From the NCBI RefSeq assembly GCF_026719705.1, contig NZ_JAPPRR010000003.1, positions 186,001-250,000 of the forward strand: a stretch of DNA of 64,000 nt, read 5' to 3'. Shown here piece after piece: positions 61,547 through 64,000 of the stretch. The translations under genes and the position numbers were made by a program. How positions within the stretch are numbered: the stretch's first letter is position 1; each line of letters begins with the position of its first letter. This stretch comes from Pseudokordiimonas caeni. Its GTDB lineage: Bacteria; Pseudomonadota; Alphaproteobacteria; Sphingomonadales; Kordiimonadaceae. The notes beneath the pieces are model-generated. The model did no database searches and was not told where the DNA came from. It saw only the letters and a list, made by a program, of their open reading frames with translations.

Positions 61547-62710
61547 ATGACCTTCAAGACCCTTGATGACCTCCCCGACATGACCGGCAAGGTTGCCGTT
61601 GTCCGCGTCGATCTGAACGTGCCGATGCAGGACGGTGCTGTCAGCGATTTCACGCGCCTTGAGGCCGTGAAGCCCACCGTGGATGCGATTGCCGCCAAGG
61701 GTGGCCGCTCGGTGCTGCTTGCGCACTTCGACCGGCCGAAGGGCAAGGTCGTGCCCGAGATGTCGCTTCGTCAGGTGATACCCGCACTTGCCAAAACGCT
61801 TGGCCGTTCGGTCGGCTTTATCGAGCTTGGTGACACGCTTCCCGCCGACGAGGTCGTGGTTCTTGAAAACACCCGTTTCCATCCGGGCGAGGAGAAGAAC
61901 GACGGCGAGCTTGCAGCGCAGTTCGCGGCCTACGGCGACGTTTATGTGAACGACGCTTTCTCGGCTGCGCACCGCGCGCATGCCTCCACCGAAGCCATCG
62001 CCCGCCTCTTGCCCGCCTATGCCGGTGCCACGATGGGCGGCGAGCTGAGGGCGCTCGAGGCAGCCCTTGGTGCGCCGAAGCGCCCGGTGGTGGCTGTGGT
62101 CGGCGGTGCCAAGGTTTCCTCGAAACTCGCGGTCCTTGAAAATCTCGTTGCCAAGGTCGATCACCTGATCATCGGCGGCGGCATGGCCAACACCTTCCTC
62201 TATGCGCAGGGCATCGACACCGGCAAAAGCCTTTGCGAGAAGGACCTCGCCGACACCGCCAAGGCGATCCTCGCGAAAGCCGCCGAGGCTGGCTGCAAGA
62301 TCCACCTGCCGACCGATGTCGTGGTCGCGAAGGAATTCAAGGCCCACGCCGACAACCGCGTGTGCGCAGCGGGTGATGTAGCCGCCGACGAGATGATCCT
62401 CGATGCAGGCCCCGCAACTGTTGCGGAACTCGCCGATGTGCTGAAGGCATCGAAAACGCTCGTCTGGAACGGCCCGCTTGGTGCGTTCGAGATGGCCCCG
62501 TTTGATGCCGCCACCGTGGCACTTGCGAAAGCGGCAGGCGACCTGACAGTGAAGGGCAGCCTTCTGACGGTTGCTGGCGGCGGCGATACGGTTGCCGCAC
62601 TTGCGCATGCTGGCGTCAAAGACCAGTTCACCCATATCTCCACGGCGGGCGGCGCCTTCCTTGAATGGATGGAAGGCCGCGAGCTGCCGGGTGTGGCGGC
62701 CCTCGGCTAA
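61547..62710 (+). CDS. pgk: Phosphoglycerate kinase
   Basis: 387 residues from ATG 61547 with GGAG upstream. Signature [12 protein letters not shown] near the N-terminus, [17 protein letters not shown] and the nucleotide loop GGGDTVAAL. It forms ATP from 1,3-bisphosphoglycerate. An in-frame codon at 61511 falls inside the preceding hairpin and is unlikely to be used. Confidence 0.97.
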   Translation: MTFKTLDDLPDMTGKVAVVRVDLNVPMQDGAVSDFTRLEAVKPTVDAIAAKGGRSVLLAHFDRPKGKVVPEMSLRQVIPALAKTLGRSVGFIELGDTLPADEVVVLENTRFHPGEEKNDGELAAQFAAYGDVYVNDAFSAAHRAHASTEAIARLLPAYAGATMGGELRALEAALGAPKRPVVAVVGGAKVSSKLAVLENLVAKVDHLIIGGGMANTFLYAQGIDTGKSLCEKDLADTAKAILAKAAEAGCKIHLPTDVVVAKEFKAHADNRVCAAGDVAADEMILDAGPATVAELADVLKASKTLVWNGPLGAFEMAPFDAATVALAKAAGDLTVKGSLLTVAGGGDTVAALAHAGVKDQFTHISTAGGAFLEWMEGRELPGVAALG

Positions 62711-62806
62711 GGGCTTCACGCGCCGCAACAGGCATGTAACATTCGGGCTGGCATCATGGGTGCCGGCCCGATGTCTTTTCGGGGGGTAGTGCCAAGGGGA
62801 ACGCTG

Positions 62807-63919
62807 ATGAGACTGCACCATAGCCTGATAATGCTCGGCCTCGGCCTTGCCGCCTGTGCAGACGAGGCCCCGGTGAGTCCGCGCCTGAATGAAATCCAGT
62901 TTGTGGGGACCCACAATAGCTACAAGGCGCAGATTGACCCAATGCTGTTCGCCCGCATGACGATGCAGGACCCGGCCCGCGCCGAAACCCTTGATTACTG
63001 GCATGCCCCCTTGGCCGAGCAGCTGGACGCAGGCATGCGCAATCTTGAGCTCGATGTGGCGTGGGACCCCGCAGGCGGCCTCTATGCCAACCCGCTGGGC
63101 TACCGGATGCTGCAAGCGGAAGGGGCGACGGGCCTGCTGCCCCACGATACCACTGGCCTGGATGTGCCGGGCTTCAAGACGCTGCATATTCAGGACGTGG
63201 ATTTCCGCAGCCACTGTGCCACATTTGAAGCCTGCCTCACGGATCTTGCCACATGGTCCGCCGCCCATCCGCGCCATGTGCCGGTGATCGTGACGATGAA
63301 CCTGAAAAGCGGCCCATCCCCCATCGAGGGCGGCCCCGCGGCACCCAAGCCCGATCTGGCGGCCCTGAAACTGCTGGATGAAACCCTTGTCAATACACTC
63401 GGGGCGCACCGGCTGTTCACGCCCGATGACCTGCGCGGAAACGCACCGAGCATCGCCAAGGTGCTGGATGTGATAGGCTGGCCAACCGTGGATGCCCTTC
63501 GCGGCAAATTTATCTTCGTGATTGATGAAACCGACGCGGACCTCCGCCGTGATTATGCGGCGGGCGACCATATCGGCCTCCGTGGCCGGGCCATGTTCAT
63601 GACGCTGCCCATGGACGACCCCGCCGCCGCAATCACTGTGCTGAATGACCCGGTGAAGGACGCCGACGCCATCGCCGAGGCTTTGGAGCGCAGCATGATC
63701 GTCCGCACCCGCGCCGACGCTGACACGATGGAAGCCCGGAACGGTGATACCGGCCGCCGTGATGCAGCGTTCGCAAGCGGCGCCCAGATCGTGACGACCG
63801 ACTATTACAAACCCGACACCCGCTTCGGCACCGGATACGAGGTGCATCTGCCGGGCGGCGGCAGTGTGCGCTGCAATCCGGTAACGGCGGGAGAGGGGTG
63901 TGTTTCACCTGCGGAATGA
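62807..63919 (+). CDS. Phosphoinositide-specific phospholipase C-like lipoprotein (Ca2+-dependent type)
   Basis: 370 residues from ATG 62807, chosen for AGGGGA upstream and the resulting signal sequence. Lipobox LAAC (Cys 17) predicts an outer- or inner-membrane lipoprotein. PI-PLC fold: FVGTHNSYK (catalytic His 36), MRNLELDVAWD, LHIQDVDFRSHC and VPVIVTMNLK. Bacterial members cleave glycerophosphoryl or inositol lipids or act on extracellular phosphodiesters. Lies 96 bases after pgk, probably as a separate unit. Confidence 0.85.
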   Translation: MRLHHSLIMLGLGLAACADEAPVSPRLNEIQFVGTHNSYKAQIDPMLFARMTMQDPARAETLDYWHAPLAEQLDAGMRNLELDVAWDPAGGLYANPLGYRMLQAEGATGLLPHDTTGLDVPGFKTLHIQDVDFRSHCATFEACLTDLATWSAAHPRHVPVIVTMNLKSGPSPIEGGPAAPKPDLAALKLLDETLVNTLGAHRLFTPDDLRGNAPSIAKVLDVIGWPTVDALRGKFIFVIDETDADLRRDYAAGDHIGLRGRAMFMTLPMDDPAAAITVLNDPVKDADAIAEALERSMIVRTRADADTMEARNGDTGRRDAAFASGAQIVTTDYYKPDTRFGTGYEVHLPGGGSVRCNPVTAGEGCVSPAE

Positions 63920-64000
63920 GACCCCTAATACCAATGATACCAATTGTTTTTGGTGGCTTAGTCAGTTGCGCGGGGAACCGCCTTTGTGTATGAAAGGCGC
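63920..64000. other. Right edge, no gene seen
   Basis: Short direct repeat ACCAAT-gat-ACCAATT near 63930-63950 and a tiny GCGG/CCGC hairpin; nothing assignable. Confidence 0.3.

Noticed and set aside
61526-63847. 773-codon open frame antisense to pgk and the phospholipase-like gene
   Set aside because: It spans two recognisable genes on the other strand and has no domain motifs; it is a codon-bias shadow.
63925-63950. ACCAAT direct repeat as a CRISPR or satellite start
   Set aside because: Only two short copies are visible before the window ends.

Overview
The window looks like a GC-rich (about 60%, judged by eye) chromosome segment of an alphaproteobacterium. The pointers are gapR (DUF2312), DUF2336 and DUF1244 genes, a split pntAA/pntAB/pntB transhydrogenase, the zapA-6S RNA-formyltetrahydrofolate ligase order, and PEPxxWA-CTERM proteins of the kind common in Sphingomonadales and relatives. 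I cannot assign a genus; a marine Sphingomonadales- or Kordiimonadales-like organism would fit. No phage, insertion sequence, CRISPR array, rRNA or tRNA was seen.

Layout. 1-13.6 kb: the N-terminal part of a sigma-54-dependent response regulator faces a six-gene export operon (HlyD-like adaptor, one MacB/LolD-type ATPase, four tandem ~800-residue FtsX-type permeases). Between them lie a canonical -24/-12 promoter and two 16-bp palindromes, so the control circuit can be read from the DNA. 13.7-18 kb: a DUF2336 protein, an arsR-arsC-aquaglyceroporin arsenic operon, an M14 carboxypeptidase and rpmJ. 18.2-22.8 kb: HAD phosphatase, a sulfotransferase with no usable start codon, and the housekeeping cluster pyk, N-formylglutamate amidohydrolase, DUF1244, gapR.

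22.8-34.2 kb is an iron-acquisition region. It holds a DUF3649/PepSY/DUF3325 membrane operon, two TonB-dependent siderophore-type receptors, a second PepSY membrane protein and a small periplasmic binding-like protein, with three related Fur-box-like sites. An FkbM methyltransferase and a TetR/AhpD pair with a double operator sit inside it. 34.2-41 kb: murI, an EamA exporter, a large autotransporter and a second sigma-54 response regulator. 41.2-45.5 kb: pntAA-pntAB-pntB, a PAS-like protein and small unknowns.

46.1-52.4 kb is a probable four-gene operon of RND permease, periplasmic adaptor, LytS-type histidine kinase and LytTR response regulator. 52.4-55 kb carries two dispersed repeat elements and two paralogous PEP-CTERM proteins of clearly different base composition flanking a GNAT acetyltransferase. 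55-64 kb is mostly housekeeping: ymdB-like phosphodiesterase, formyltetrahydrofolate ligase, a 6S RNA candidate, zapA and its coiled-coil neighbour in one orientation, then tkt, gap and pgk in the other, ending with a phosphoinositide-phospholipase-C-like lipoprotein.
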